DNA of 64,000 nucleotides. It comes from Dimorphilus gyrociliatus. Taxonomy: Eukaryota; Annelida; Polychaeta; Dinophilidae. This document shows, one piece after another, positions 50,328 to 61,236 of the stretch. Every line of letters begins with the position of its first letter. Position 1 is the first letter of the stretch. The notes beneath the pieces are model-generated. The model worked only from the letters and a program-made list of their open reading frames with translations. It did not search any database and was not told the origin of the DNA. Made by a program: the position numbers and the translations under genes. The DNA is taken from the NCBI GenBank assembly GCA_904063045.1, contig CAJFCJ010000022.1, forward strand, positions 703,812 through 767,811. Direction: 5' to 3'.

Positions 50328-51096
50328 GTAGAACAGGTGTTGCGTGGTGTGGGAGGAGGCAATAGAGTAAAGAAAGAGGAGAAAGGGCAATCGAAAGAAA
50401 ATTCTCTCCTCTCATTTTTTCTCACTTTCCACCTCCTCGTATCCCTCCCCCCTCTCTTTCTTTCTTCCCACCTTTCCTGCTTCCGTCCGTAAAACATCCG
50501 AAACGGATCGCTACTGCCGTTTTCTTTCAAAATGACAAGTTGACAAGAGTTAACAGAGATAAATAGATAGATAGGCAGATAGACAGATAGACAGATCGTG
50601 TGAGAAAAAGATAGATAGAGATGGACATAGAGGGAGCGGTGGAAGAAGGTGGGAACGGAGGGCGGATTTGAGAACGGGAAGGAGGGAGAAAGGAAGAGAA
50701 GGAGAGGGGGAAGAAGACGAAGAAGAAAAAGAAAAAGACAAGGTGAAGCACTAATAATCGCTTCGATTATCAAATTTATTCGTCTGCGTTGCAGATTAGA
50801 TTTTACTTGGAAAAGCTTTTTTTTCTTTATATTATATAGGCCTTAATTTGATTCGTGTAACCTATGGGGTTCTTGCATCTGCTTAGTGTTTTCATCTGCT
50901 TTACTTTTTTTATTTGTTTTCTTTTAAGACATATACCGAATGATATTGTTTTAACTTCAAATCAACTTTATTCGTATCGCTTTTAGGTCTTTTTTTTTTT
51001 CATTTCATCTTCTTATTCTTCTTCTTCTTCTTCTTTCTTCTATTAGTAAATATTCTCTTGTAGCCATCGGTTCGCTTATCCGTCAGTCCGTCGGTC

Positions 51097-51119
51097 CATT
51101 CATTCATTCATTCATTCAT

Positions 51120-51155
<36 letters not shown>

Positions 51156-51165
51156 CCGCCCGTCC
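51097..51165 (+). repeat. (TTCA)n/(TCCA)n/(TCCG)n array
   Basis: TTCA units pass into TCCA and then degenerate TCCG units, suggesting stepwise drift of one tetranucleotide array. Confidence 0.9.
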
Positions 51166-53440
51166 GTTCGTCCGTCCGCCTATCCGTCTCTCCATTCGTT
51201 CGTTTATGCCCTTATTTATTTTTTTACCGTGTTTATTTATACAATTTTATTCAAATTACTTTACATCATCTTGGATAAATTCTTGGAAACATATATTATA
51301 TCGAAAATCTATTTGTGCATATGTACATTCACAACTGCTACAAGACAATAAGACAATAAAGCAGGTTAGCTTCCAAGAGTACAGAGAGAGAGAGAGAGAG
51401 AGAGAGAAAGAATCGCTGCTTAATCCAATTACAAAATCTGTTTGCTTTAATTAAAAAGAACAGAGAATTTTATTCTTTTACTTTTGATAAATGTATTTTT
51501 AATGAAGTAAAAATATAAAAACATAATAATAATAAGAATATTCGTGTAAAAAAGAAACAAGAAGCCTCCTCCCGAGAATTCAATCAAACGCCTCTTGCTA
51601 AAAAACGTTTGCTGCAGCTGACAAACATCAAACGCTTCAACAGGTGCGGCCGTTTTAAGCGGCAATTAAACGCTGCCGAAACGGGCGTTTGATGTCTGAC
51701 AGTGGGAATATTTAGGATACGAACGAAATTCTTTTATTCCCTATCGTTCTTGGAAAGTTAATGAGAAGATAAATAGAGAATGAAAAGGGAGGGGAGGCTA
51801 ACACGGCTTGCAATCCACTGAAGATTAGGTCGAAGGCGGTGACTTTACAGGGCTAAAACGAATAAGAGAAGAACGGACTATCGAGCTAGAGAGAGTGAGA
51901 GACATGGTTAATATCGGAATGCTATAGAGAGAAATGAAAATGATTTCCGTTGGCAAACTTTTTCTCTCAGACAAGGATACGAGAATAAGAAAATACGAGC
52001 AAATCTTACAAATGATTATTACAGGTGCCAATGAGTACTAGGAACAGTTGGAAACAAATAATCCAAGTTTCATTAATGAAAGTTTACGTAAATTAAATAA
52101 AATCCGGTCGACAATTTATGTAAATGAACGCCTCGAAGCGTTAAATTGAACACCAGCTATCTCGGCGGGACGTCACTTTTGGACGACTATTAACCGAGTA
52201 GATCGTGCAGATAACGCCAGCTTATTGTTGGATTACGTCATCGATTGGATTTAATTTCTAGATTATGAGAATTTTCATTACAAGAATATTATAATTATAT
52301 TTAACGTTCTATTTTTTTCTTTTTTATCAAAAACTTTTCATTTCGTGAAATTCAATAGGAAGAAAACTTTTACGCGCCGTATAACCATACGCCTTTCCCC
52401 TTTGTATCTGTGACTCCCCTTCTCTCTCTCTCTCCCTTCTTCCATATCTATATCTCTCCTACTCTTTGATCATTGAGCTCTACTCTTCTCATTCCCCCAA
52501 CACCTAAATATATGCAGTCGATACATGTGCGTCTATTGAACACCAGCATTTGCCACTTGAATATTCTACGCCATACAACAAACAACCACCATTTTATCAA
52601 TATTATCCGTTCATTCATTCGTTCGTTCATCTATCCATCTCTTTAAAATTTTCAAACTTGTCCATCTTCCCTTTTATATTCTCCAAACATGTCTCATCTA
52701 TTCACTCATTCATGCGCTTGAATGCTTACTATTCCCTTAAACGCTTATATCCTGCTGATTCTTATGTAAATGTATTAGTCTAACGCCTAAGCAGTAGAAA
52801 TGACAACAGTCCTTTTTGACGGCTTGCTCATTTCTTACACTGGCTAATCTCGTCGCAATTCATCTCTCCGCAGTCTCCCCTGACGTCATAGATTGTTGCG
52901 TAAGAGAAGAGATGAAACGTGTCTATATATAAGTTTTGGTATTCGTTACAAGTTACAGGTTATATTACGTATACCTACTGAAAATATATATATATATATA
53001 TATATGCTGTATATATGTGTGTGTACTGGCAGTGTTCTTTCGCTACTGTATAAATATATCGTTTCTATAATTACACTATGGTGTAATCTTATTATGTCAC
53101 GCTGGTAACAAAATTTCATAAAATTTCTCATCGTTCACGGATTACACATGTATAAACTTCAAAATCGAACTTGTATATGCAGCATCTGTATGTTCGATGA
53201 TACTTGAACAATAAAAGAGATGCGCAGGTTGCGGAAATCTTGTTCGAACCGATTATGCAAATAAAGATTATGTTAATTTGACCAGATGCATGCTTTGAAC
53301 CTTGTTTACATTTTATCGGTACAACTTATCGATTGATTCTATTATATCTTTTACATGTTCAAATGAACAATATAGATTGGTGTAGTCAAACTACACGTAC
53401 TCTTATCTCTTGCTTGGAGAATTTTCATTCCTTGGTGTTG

Positions 53441-53455
53441 TGGCGCCATCTATTG
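53441..53455 (-). promoter_or_regulatory. CTCF/YY1-like site downstream of RXR
   Basis: The minus strand reads CAATAGATGGCGCCA, about 290 bp past the RXR stop codon. Confidence 0.35.
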
Positions 53456-53495
53456 CCTATTTTACTCGTTAAACAGGAAGATAGCTTTACGGAGG

Positions 53496-53528
<33 letters not shown>

Positions 53529-53629
53529 TTCTATGCGAATAATTTGATGAAAAAATTTGCAATTGTTTGTCGCTCGTTTCTTTTACTTGACAAGAAAATT
53601 GAATGGAATTTTTATATCTTAATTTTCTC

Positions 53630-53635
53630 TTTATT
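53630..53635 (-). terminator. RXR polyadenylation signal
   Basis: AATAAA on the minus strand 109 bases past the RXR stop codon. Confidence 0.5.
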
Positions 53636-53743
53636 ATTGATAAAACTAAGCGTAAAATACGAAAATTGAATGGATTAATATCGTTAAGTGTGAAAGGTCG
53701 AAGGTGAGAAGATGCTTCTTTTGTTTCCTATTGTGTCGTTGCT

Positions 53744-54250
53744 TTAACTTTTCCCGTGGCAATGTTGATTGTAATCGAGAATTTCGATAAGAAAATTATC
53801 TATAGGTGTGTCACCGATCAACTTCAAAAAGAACAAGTGTTCAATACACTTTAAGCCTATCGATCGGAGAGTAGGCAATCGGAGGAGAAGCATAGCAAAC
53901 CGACCGGGCTCTTTTGGATATTTTTGCTTACAATATTCTTCCAGATTGCCGTAGACCTTTTCCCTGAGAGATTCAATCTTTCTAGCGTCTCTTAGACCCT
54001 TCGCGTCTGGATTAAAGAGAATAATTGTCCTGAGACATCCCAATTCGGTCTTGTCCATTTTCATATGTCTCATTTTAGCGACTAGCTCTGTTAGGACCCT
54101 GTCGAATACAACACCAACGCCCGCCTGATGGGCGGAGGAGCGATGTATATGGAGACCAGTTGAAAGCAAAAGACCTTCCTCGACTGCCACACTTCTATGG
54201 CAAAAGTTGATGATAAGTAATTCATTCCAACTAGACTTGAGGAGGGCAAC
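53744..54250 (-). CDS. RXR: RXR last exon, LBD helices 4-12
   Basis: The acceptor TTTAATAG is followed by [20 protein letters not shown] and 148 further residues ending NQHCHGKS and stop. It includes the dimer interface helix ([17 protein letters not shown]) and the AF-2 motif FLIEIL. Confidence 0.96.
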   Translation of the reverse strand, partial: VALLKSSWNELLIINFCHRSVAVEEGLLLSTGLHIHRSSAHQAGVGVVFDRVLTELVAKMRHMKMDKTELGCLRTIILFNPDAKGLRDARKIESLREKVYGNLEEYCKQKYPKEPGRFAMLLLRLPTLRSIGLKCIEHLFFLKLIGDTPIDNFLIEILDYNQHCHGKS

Positions 54251-55817
54251 CTATTAAAAAGTAATGGATAAGAGAAAACATAAAAGTGGAGTAAATGGTT
54301 AAATGGATGCGAGAAAGGATAGATCGATAAATAGATATAGATAAATGAACCGATGAATTTCAAAGGAGAAAGAGTGATAAAAGAGCAAAGGATAAATAGG
54401 AGTTTTGTTATTTAGATATCGTTCGTTTAGGAGACTAAGCTTTGGAAAATAGTTTACTTGCCTGATCTTTAAGATTTAAATCAATAAAATGTGGAATTCT
54501 CTTTGCCCAATCGACTAGTGAAACGAGTTGGTGGTCGGCCGCTTGGCAAATGTTTTGAATGGCGTTATCAGGGGCATCTATGTACGTGTCATTAACCGGC
54601 TCAACCGCTAGTTGAGCATTCAAAATCTTTTCGAGCGGCATATCAGAATTAACTGACGTGGAAGATTCCACTTGATCTTCATTATTCTTGTCCTTAGCCT
54701 TCTGCCTCTCTTCCTGAACAGCCTCTCTTTTCATACCAATTCTCAGGCATTTCGAGTAGCGACAGTACTGACATCTGTAACTCAATACGATTAGAAATAT
54801 TGAAACGATTTTTGAACGATTTGACTAGAGGGGTGAAGAGAAGGAGTAGGGCGTTGATAAGGAAGATGAGGTTAACTAGAGATAAGAGAGTTGATGAAAT
54901 TTGTTAAGAGTACAGTGAATGGGCAAGACAAGATAGAAATTAAACTGAAATAGAATGAAAGCAGACAGTCACCTGTTTCGTTGTCTTTTATCGACAACGC
55001 AGTTCCTTTCGTCCCTGCAGACATATGTGAGATCCTTACGAACCGTTCTTTTAAAAAATCCCTTGCATCCTTCGCACGAGTAAACTCCGTAGTGCTTGCC
55101 AGACGACCTATCTCCACAGATGGCGCATAGATCTTTCGAAGGGGAAATTTGAATTGGAGGACTAAAATGTGACGATATCGATGAAGAAGAGGGAGAGAGG
55201 GACGGAATAGATCCTGGAGATTTTAAATCGCTCGATCGATTATTTATTAAATCTGAAAAATAAAGAATCTTATTATTTTAATCTTGAAGAAAGCTAATCT
55301 CTCTCTCTCTCTGTTACTGGCATCATTGTAAACTACTCAGACTATCTTATATACCTAGTAGATACGGTTATAGAGAAAATATTTTCTAATATATATACTG
55401 TATATCAGTTGGAAAAAAGTATATTTTTTATACGAGATGCTCTCATTATGACGTTCTTAAGTACAGCGTGTAGCCTTCTAAAACCGAACAAATATCGATT
55501 GCAATTTAGATTACGCCTTGTCCCCAATCTAGGACAACGCGTGAATCCTGACTGACCCTTAATTTTAGGGCTAATTTCATTTTTCGGCCCAAAATATTTT
55601 TCTTGTTACTACTCAACGAAACGTAAATAGTTCGCTATATAATTAAATTAACAATGAGAAAAGAGGCTAAGAGTCGGAGAGAGATAGAGGCAGAGATATT
55701 ATTTAAATATCCATATAGAGCGTATATACTATCTATATAGGAAGAGAAAAAAAAAGTTACGTCACACCTACCTACTTGACCCATGAGGTCCGAGTGAGGT
55801 GAAGACATGAGGTAGCT
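53744..55817 (-). CDS. RXR: Retinoid X receptor (RXR/USP, NR2B), DBD and LBD complete
   Basis: RXR is the obligate partner of many nuclear receptors and binds 9-cis-retinoic acid or related lipids. Exons: 55772-55817 (ATG at 55808), 54973-55252, 54462-54774 and 53744-54250. The DNA-binding domain reads [20 protein letters not shown], with P-box CEGCKG, and the second finger ends [20 protein letters not shown]. The ligand domain contains [63 protein letters not shown] and the AF-2 helix FLIEILD. Known retinoid-contact residues appear kept: Arg in CHRS, Cys in LKCIEH, Trp in WNELL. LLATG of vertebrate RXR is LLSTG here. The intron between 54462 and 54250 appears to be GC-AG. Further 5' exons are possible. 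Confidence 0.95.
54462..54774 (-). CDS. RXR: RXR exon, end of DBD, hinge and LBD helices 1-3
   Basis: The exon starts [20 protein letters not shown] and ends DLNLKDQ. The next bases are GCAAGT, a GC donor; the only GT nearby would break the conserved [14 protein letters not shown] junction. Confidence 0.93.
54973..55252 (-). CDS. RXR: RXR exon, A/B domain and most of DBD
   Basis: A Ser/Pro-rich stretch ([20 protein letters not shown]) leads into both zinc fingers up to DKRQRNR, where the donor GTGACT splits the DBD at the position usual for RXR. Confidence 0.95.
55772..55817 (-). CDS. RXR: RXR 5' exon (A/B domain start)
   Basis: The exon reads [15 protein letters not shown] with ATG at 55808, and joins the next exon as [10 protein letters not shown] in phase 1. 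The frame is open upstream to the TTTTAG acceptor, so translation may begin in an earlier exon. Confidence 0.65.
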
Positions 55818-55944
55818 CTAAAAAGGAGTATACTCTTTCAATACCGTCAAACAAGGAGTATTTAGAATGTAGAAAAAGGGTCTTCCACCAATACTACATA
55901 TGAATATAAATATAGCCAATATCTATATTGAACTATATGCATCC

Positions 55945-55970
<26 letters not shown>
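55945..55970 (+). repeat. (AT)n microsatellite
   Basis: AT run just upstream of the first recognised RXR exon. Confidence 0.9.
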
Positions 55971-55975
<5 letters not shown>

Positions 55976-56898
55976 TACTAATATTTATATATGTATATAC
56001 AAGATATTGTAGGTAAGAAACGAATGTATTCTTGTCCAATCTTCCCTGTTGTTGGTATTTCGTTTGTCTATCTTCCACTCTTTGAATAGTCTTGCTGGTG
56101 CTGAATTGAGAAAATTTGTTGAGAATGAATCGAAGTAAATAAAGGATATTTAGGAAAAGAAGGAAAATCAATAGGTAAATATCAGCTGTGTACAAGTGTA
56201 GCGCTCGGTAGTGACTGCATAAACTATAAAGAGAGATCGCTGCATGGCGCCTGAATATAGGCGTAGTCTGCAGGTGAATTACAGGCCTCTTTTCTATTCA
56301 GACCTAACAAAATACGAATTTTTTCATCTCAAAAGGTTTTTTTTGTGTTGTACTGGCATCTGGCAACTTGGGAACCTGTCACAATCTGTCGCTTTTTATC
56401 GCCCACAATTTTAAGCCCTAACCCCCCCTCCCCCCCAACTTCCCCCCTTACCCTCTCTCTCTCTCTCTCGCTCGTTCTCTGTCTGGCTGTCTTTCTCTAC
56501 TTTTCTTTCGCTTCCCTGGCCCCACAACTCTTGGACCCTATTTATAAACCAAAATATTAGAATGCATGCTTGTACCGCTATCTGTATGCGTGTGGTGCGT
56601 ATGCAAACAGACAGGCTCGTGTATACTTACTGCTGTACATGTATACATGCATGTATGCATGCATACATACGCATATTTGTAAGCAGACGCCCACACCGAA
56701 CACTATTAGCTGTGCACAGTCGTAGGTGAATTTAATAAACAGTTGGCTTTGTAACATCAAGTTGACAACTTCTACTCGTTTATACGTATTTATACAGATT
56801 TGTACAAATATACATATATTCATAGTGCACGTATAACAAACATTTTGCATAAAATAATACGGTTAAAATGTGTACGTATGTATGCATGCGTGCAAGCT

Positions 56899-56924
56899 TG
56901 TCTGTCTGTCTGTCTGTCTGTCTG
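56899..56924 (+). repeat. (TGTC)n array
   Basis: About six TGTC units followed by a TG-rich stretch. Confidence 0.9.
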
Positions 56925-59907
56925 TGTGTGCGTGTGTGTCTGTATAGGTACGGTTGTGTTCATATAAGAGGCACCACATAGAGAGCCAGATAGGTAGATA
57001 GGTAGATGGAAAGAAATAGATAGGAAGCGTACAATACTGTATATTTTGCAAATAAAACATTACTTATAATAATACATACGGCAAAGCTGATGGTGACTTT
57101 TTCGCTCCCCGATGAGTTGCCCTTTTCTTTATTAATTAGAGCTTATCCTTCTCTGTTATTTTTACCACCTTCTTCTTCTCTCTTCATTCCCTAGTTAAAG
57201 TAGACCGAATGAGGCGTAAAATTAGTGTACAATCAATTTTTACATCATCAATCTGGGCAAGCGAACCGCCGTTATTTTTAGCGCCATTATTCATAACCCT
57301 CTTTGTATTACGGTTGGTGAACAATGCGAGGCTTTACGTTGAGGTGAAACTGCAGATGGCGACACGCTGCCTAGATGCCGACGGACAGGAGGCGTGCGAG
57401 AGGGTGAAAAGAGTTACTCAAGGGTTGACTAAGCGGTTGTTGGATCCGTTTCTTTTCCTACTTTCAATCTTTCTTTACCTTTTTACCATTTCGCTTTTTC
57501 CTTTGACTTTATTTATTGCATTTTATTTAAATTCGTTTATTCTTTCAGATGGAAAATTAAATGTTTATAAAACCTTCGAAATATCAAATTTTAATGACTT
57601 TTCTCCTTTCTCTTTTCCATAAACATTTTACTCTTCAAAAGAGAAAAGAAGATGAGGAAGAGGAAGGGATAGATAGATAGATAGATAGAATATATGTATA
57701 TTAATTGATTACTTTCTCTCTTTATTTCATTTTCCAATTTCCTAACTCTCCAAGTTTGTCACCGTTTACTTTCTTTAATCTCATTAACCCTCTCTTCTTC
57801 ATCCTTCTCTTACTTACCATACTCGTACTCTTATATCTTCAATAATTAAAACTACAACCTCATAATTTTAATCTAAACATTTAGTTAGCCTCCACCTGAA
57901 CTATGTCCTCGTAGTTCTTTCCATCGATAGATGGCGACTTTAACAATGGGATATTGTGTATAGTATCGCATTAAGGGAGTTTGCCCAAAATTGGTTTGAG
58001 AAAGGAAGAAAAGAAAAGGCTCGTTCAAACTCCCAACGGAATAAAGTTGATTAATTGTAAAACTTTGTATCGTAATGGGTGGTAGCTGAGTGGATTGTAA
58101 AAGCAGGGGCGGGGGACTGACTGGCCGGCTGACGGTCAGTTGATCCGACCGATTGACGGAGAAGACGGAAGATGGCGTGATGAATCAAATTTAAGAGCTG
58201 TTGGAGTAGGAAAGGCAATGGAGGGCATGCGTTCCACTCATAGTTGTATAGCCCTATGCGTATATTCATAGCAGCAATTCAATACGGAATTGAACAAAGT
58301 CACGAATTCCCAGGCAAAGCTGATATGTTGCATTTACCCGCCAACAACAACTAGACTTTATTACGAAATAACAATTAATTATTAATTAATACTCACATTG
58401 GCTAGTTGTTAACTTGAATTGTGTACGTTGAAGAAGGTTGTAAAAGGGCGGTTGTTATGACTGCCAATGGTGGGCGGGATTGTACATAGAATTCTTATGA
58501 GTTATGAAGAAGGAGAAGAAAAGAAAAGATAAGGCTAATTAATTATTCGAGAGGTGGAAGGTCGTATCGGGCAATTTTTAATTAGTCAACCCGTCCAATT
58601 ATGAATGGCGTCGTTATTCGAGAAGTCAGTGGCAGATCGATAAAAAAGGTAAAGAAAAGAAAGTCAAGAGTTAAATCGACTGCCTTACATCAATCACCAA
58701 ACAAAATTGACTGATTTGGCTCATTGAAGCGCGGCCAGAGATTTCAATGCTCAGAAATATACTTTTTCCCCTTTCCTTCCCATTCAAATAAGAGGGAGGG
58801 AGGGAGGGGGAGAGAAAAGAAAAAGAGAAAAACAAGTCTTTACAGTGTGTAAGAACGCAAAATTGAAAGAATAATGAATCAAATTTAGGGCGCAACTGTT
58901 AAAAGAATGAATTAAAATGATTTATTATAATTGTTTATCGGCCAAGAACGCCTTAAAAGGCGTCACCATTTGTTTCATAAACAGAAAACAGGCAACGTGT
59001 CACTTTGACCATATTTTTAAGTAAGGGTAATTTTAGACGGAAACAGGCGCTACTCATATTTTACGCCTGCTGTCCACTCAATGTTTGTCTTATAAACGGC
59101 TCCTACCCGACTTCTAGAGGCAGTTCTTTACGCATGATTTAACGTAGATTAGGTTACCATAAGTGTTGACATCGAAAATCGTCTGTATAGGTTCTTATTT
59201 CAGATTAGAAGAGATGAGAGAAAGAGAGGAGTATGAGGCCATTTTTAAAGAGTAGAAAAAGGCGTAATATGATACGAAGGTGCTCGAGCGAAATTTGAAC
59301 GTTTGCGATTGATAGCATTCAAGCCAGTTTAATGAAGCAGTCAATTCAAATTTTGATTAACGACGGAGGACGTGCCGTAGGTTTACATTTACAGTTTATT
59401 TTCTTTTTTTTCTCTCTATTTTCTTATAAGGTTGGTGTGGTTTTTTTTCCGCCGAATGGCGAAAAGGTGCGTGAGCAAAAAAGGCAATGCAAAAATGTGT
59501 CTTTTGACCTCTCTTCTCTGAACAGCCTCTTTTTTTTTTCTTTATTATTTTTCCTCTTCTCTCTCTGTAGTTTTTCTCCTTTTGCAAAATCTTTCTTCTT
59601 TCTTCTTTTCCCTTTTATACTGTATTTATGTACACGCACATACATATACCGTATATTAATATATTTTTTCACTATTCCACTTTCCTCTTCTTCTCCTTCT
59701 CTTATCTCTATCCTCTAATATTCTCTCTCTCGCATCGTTCCCCTCTCCTATCTCTTTTTGCTTAAATGATTACCCCTAAAATTTTACGCCACGAAACCTC
59801 CTCCACTTCCGTTTCAACAGTTGCGAAGAAAGCGTCAACTGGCAGTCGATGTCCTGCTGAGTGGGCGGGGCTTGGCGTCTATCTCTTACCTTACACGACC
59901 GAATCAC

Positions 59908-60139
59908 CTATGACCTCCTCCGACTTTGGCAGGCGAGTGGAGTCGGTGTTGCGGAAACTGTAAAACGGCCTAGATGATTAATAAGTTGGTCAGAAAATGA
60001 TAGGAGGACAGTTTTCTTTTCAACAAGCCTGCCCATCTGCGTTGGATCATAGAGCTCCGATATCAAAGAGCCACTTGTTTCCACCATAAACTGCACGTTA
60101 TTTGCCGCCTCTTTCTTCCTATCCTTCCCTCTGCTTCGT
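59908..60139 (-). CDS. Possible terminal exon of an unidentified gene
   Basis: After an AATAG acceptor an open frame of 76 codons runs to a stop. It includes NNVQFMVETSGSLISELYDP, TQMGRLVEKKTVLLSFSDQL and INHLGRF. GC content is higher than in flanking DNA and the residues look protein-like. No family was recognised and no partner exon was found. Confidence 0.22.
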
Positions 60140-60788
60140 CTATTAATTTGGCAATCGGCGATTTACTATCTTCTTTTATTTTCTTTCCGCCCCAACATAT
60201 TCTAGGCCATTGCCTAAACTTTTTTCATGTTCACTGACTGTTCGGCGCCTACATTTGTTCTGTTTTGTCCCCTCACTCACTCACTCACTCTTTCTAGAAT
60301 TGGCACGAGACGACTACTCGTAACACTGTACTTCGTGCCGTAATTCGCAACATGCGTAGAATTGGATTAGCATTGGCCGATTTATATCTATGAATTAATT
60401 TACAGATCGCGACCTTGCTGTGTGCGCGTCTCTACGAATCCAGTGCATATATTGATATAGTATTATTATTGAGTATGCGTGAACGTCTTTTGGTTTTATG
60501 GAACAATATACTTTTCTTATTTATTCTTGTGTCATCTCTTATGTACAAACAGTGCGACGCAAAATAATAAAAAAATGAACAATATGATAAACATAAAAGG
60601 CAAACAAATAACGATAATATAAGGATAATTCATTGCTTTTTTTTTTACTCTTGTTTTTCTTCATAAAGGCAGACGGAAAGGAAAATGAGATAAAAAATAA
60701 CTCTTAGAGATTTACACTGATGGTGCTACTGATATCAAACATCAAATGAGGAGAATATATAATATTCTCTACATTTACGGCAAAAGAT

Positions 60789-60794
60789 TTTATT
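60789..60794 (-). terminator. SoxE polyadenylation signal
   Basis: AATAAA on the minus strand about 80 bases beyond the SoxE stop codon. Confidence 0.5.
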
Positions 60795-60871
60795 AAAAGA
60801 GTAAAAGGAAACCAGAAAAAAAGATATTAAGAAAGAAACTTATTCAAGACAGTTGCCTCTCTTCATATTGT

Positions 60872-61236
60872 TCATTGTCTACAGTAGGCACTCGTCGAAC
60901 TGGACGAAGATGTTGTCCATTGAGCGTGGCTTTGACCTTGGCCGTATTGAGCCATACATTGCGGGTACATTTGATAATCGTCGAATTGCTGCTGGTGATC
61001 TTGCGTTGCGTAATTTCTCATCGAAAGAATTGGAGCAGTTGGAGGTGTTTCGTACTGTTGGTCGTAAATCTGATGCGACTGCGTACCCAACCTGGGACCA
61101 AGAGGATTTGGCCAGTAGGGTGGTGGAACGGGAAATTGAGGTTGTTCCATAATTGGCTCGACGTCGTCCGCTTCGTAATCATCTTCGTAATTTTGAGGTT
61201 GTTGTACAATAGGCTTTGACCGATTACTGGCTGGAG
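60872..61236 (-). CDS. SoxE: SoxE last exon, transactivation tail
   Basis: The exon encodes [20 protein letters not shown] through [20 protein letters not shown] and stop; the acceptor is TTTTCAG. Confidence 0.88.

Larger units (their letters stand above)
48808..53629. other. Intergenic region between snail and RXR
   Basis: Convergent 3' ends flank it. It holds the possible exon at 50226-50327, microsatellites, a GC-rich inverted-repeat block at 51580-51700 and a second GC-richer block at 52100-52240. Confidence 0.5.
55818..60788. other. Region upstream of RXR and downstream of SoxE
   Basis: No secure gene. It should contain the RXR promoter and possibly 5' exons; a Ser/Pro-rich minus-strand frame near 58130-58225 is a weak candidate. 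An open plus-strand frame at 57209-57622 is unrecognised. The possible terminal exon at 59908-60139 is listed separately. Confidence 0.45.

Noticed and set aside
50285-50773. Large minus-strand open frame rich in Ser, Leu and Pro
   Set aside because: It is the pyrimidine-rich strand of GA-rich DNA and conflicts with the exon-like frame beside it.
53215-53270. tRNA-like stretch with TTCGAACC
   Set aside because: Only a partial B-box is present; no A-box or cloverleaf could be drawn.
57209-57622. 137-codon plus-strand open frame
   Set aside because: The first 80 codons are not low-complexity, but the rest is pyrimidine-rich and nothing is recognised. Left unannotated.
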